A DNA stretch of 5,452 nt, from positions 1 to 5,452 of the forward strand of contig PWIY01000186.1 of NCBI GenBank assembly GCA_003560215.1, read 5' to 3'. The position numbers and the translations under genes were made by a program. The DNA comes from Bacteroidales bacterium. Its GTDB lineage: Bacteria > Bacteroidota > Bacteroidia > Bacteroidales > UBA7960. The notes under the pieces are model-generated. The model made no database searches. It was not told the origin of the DNA and saw nothing but the letters and a program-made list of their open reading frames with translations. Below are positions 4,920 through 5,452 of the stretch, piece after piece; the stretch's first letter is position 1; each line of letters starts with the position of its first letter.

Positions 4920-5452
4920 ATGCAAAGCTTTCTACAGGAAGTCACCAGCCACATACTGACCAACTACCCCGATACCACAGGAGAAATTTGCGTGGTAACC
5001 CCCAACCGGAGGGCAGGTTTGTTCTTTCGCAAGCACTTTGCTGCCGGCCTCACCAAAGCGGTATGGGCACCAGAGATCCTCAGCATTGAAGATTTCATCA
5101 ACCAGATTACCGGCTATACAATTCCCGACAGCATGGGATTGTTGTTTGAATTTTACGGGGTTTACAAAAACCTCGAAAAGGATAATGCCGAAAGCATTGA
5201 CTCATTTATGTCATGGGCTCCGGCGCTGCTGCGCGATTTTGATGAGGCAGACAGTGCCATGGCCAATCCAGAGAAACTTTACAACCATCTTCAGGATATA
5301 CGCTACATCGATACCTGGAACCCCGACGGATCTCCCCTTACCGAATTCCAAAAAAACTATCTGGCGTTTACTGGTAAAATGCACACCTACCACAGGGAGT
5401 TGGGGAAGCATCTAACCGAAAAAAAAATGGCCTGGCAGGGGTTGTCCTCGCG
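4920..5452 (+). CDS. AddB-like PD-(D/E)XK nuclease / inactive-helicase subunit, N-terminal part
   Basis: The first 177 residues of what is normally a protein of roughly 900-1,000 residues; the rest lies beyond the right edge. It resembles the Bacteroidetes AddB-type partner of AddA in double-strand break processing and recombination, with a nuclease domain expected at the unseen C terminus. Conserved blocks are EICVVTPNRRAGLFFRKHFA (22-41), the APEILSIEDFI strand-helix (50-60) and the segment SFMSWAPALLRDFDEADSAM (95-114) followed by the NPEKLYNHLQDI helix (116-127). The first block lines up with the strand that follows the Walker A loop in Firmicute AddB. No GxxGxGK[ST] motif precedes it, so the first helicase-like domain should not bind ATP in the usual way. 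The ATG lies 18 nt after the last hairpin of the array, with no Shine-Dalgarno. It is probably in the same operon as the two genes before it, as no promoter-like box was seen in the gap. Confidence 0.82.
   Translation, partial: MQSFLQEVTSHILTNYPDTTGEICVVTPNRRAGLFFRKHFAAGLTKAVWAPEILSIEDFINQITGYTIPDSMGLLFEFYGVYKNLEKDNAESIDSFMSWAPALLRDFDEADSAMANPEKLYNHLQDIRYIDTWNPDGSPLTEFQKNYLAFTGKMHTYHRELGKHLTEKKMAWQGLSS

Noticed and set aside
5001..5014. AACCGGAGGGC in the addB-like gene, identical to the start of some array units
   Set aside because: It encodes the conserved PNRRAG residues and lacks the hairpin, so a chance match is the simplest explanation.

Overview
The window looks like a piece of a Bacteroidetes chromosome, most likely Bacteroidales or a near relative. 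The evidence is threefold: promoter-like TAnnTTTG boxes, start codons without clear Shine-Dalgarno sequences, and a Bacteroidetes-type gene set (an aminoglycoside-phosphotransferase/RapZ-C fusion followed by a MurU-like nucleotidyltransferase, and an AddB-like exonuclease subunit). I cannot name the genus.

Left half, minus strand (1-1969). A ferritin-like diiron protein (1463-1969) is followed by panB (590-1405). An RluA-family pseudouridine synthase (603 to the left edge, cut there) overlaps the panB stop by 14 nt. A promoter-like element at 2007-2038 lies just upstream of the ferritin-like gene and supports its short start.

Divergent intergenic region (1970-2155). It holds the ferritin-side promoter and, on the other strand, a second TATTTTTG box facing the right-hand operon.

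Right half, plus strand (2156-5452). The first gene is a 517-residue sugar-kinase-like (APH/AmgK-type) domain fused to the C-terminal domain of RapZ, with four 27-bp in-frame tandem repeats in its kinase half. The second is a 241-residue MurU/mannose-1-phosphate-guanylyltransferase-like enzyme. Together they look like a kinase plus nucleotidyltransferase pair that activates a free sugar, plausibly MurNAc or GlcNAc salvage, to a nucleotide sugar. The third gene is the first 177 residues of a Bacteroidetes AddB-like PD-(D/E)XK nuclease/inactive helicase protein, cut by the right edge.

The most striking non-coding element is at 4654-4909, between the nucleotidyltransferase and the addB-like gene. 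It is an array of ten short perfect hairpins at about 25-nt pitch. Stem sequences vary but stay self-complementary, every loop is G-N-A or G-NN-A, and every stem is flanked by A on the 5' side and G on the 3' side. A weaker, apparently decayed region with the same 25-nt pitch sits before the nucleotidyltransferase gene (3746-3869). I see no RNA genes, CRISPR array, transposase or insertion sequence.
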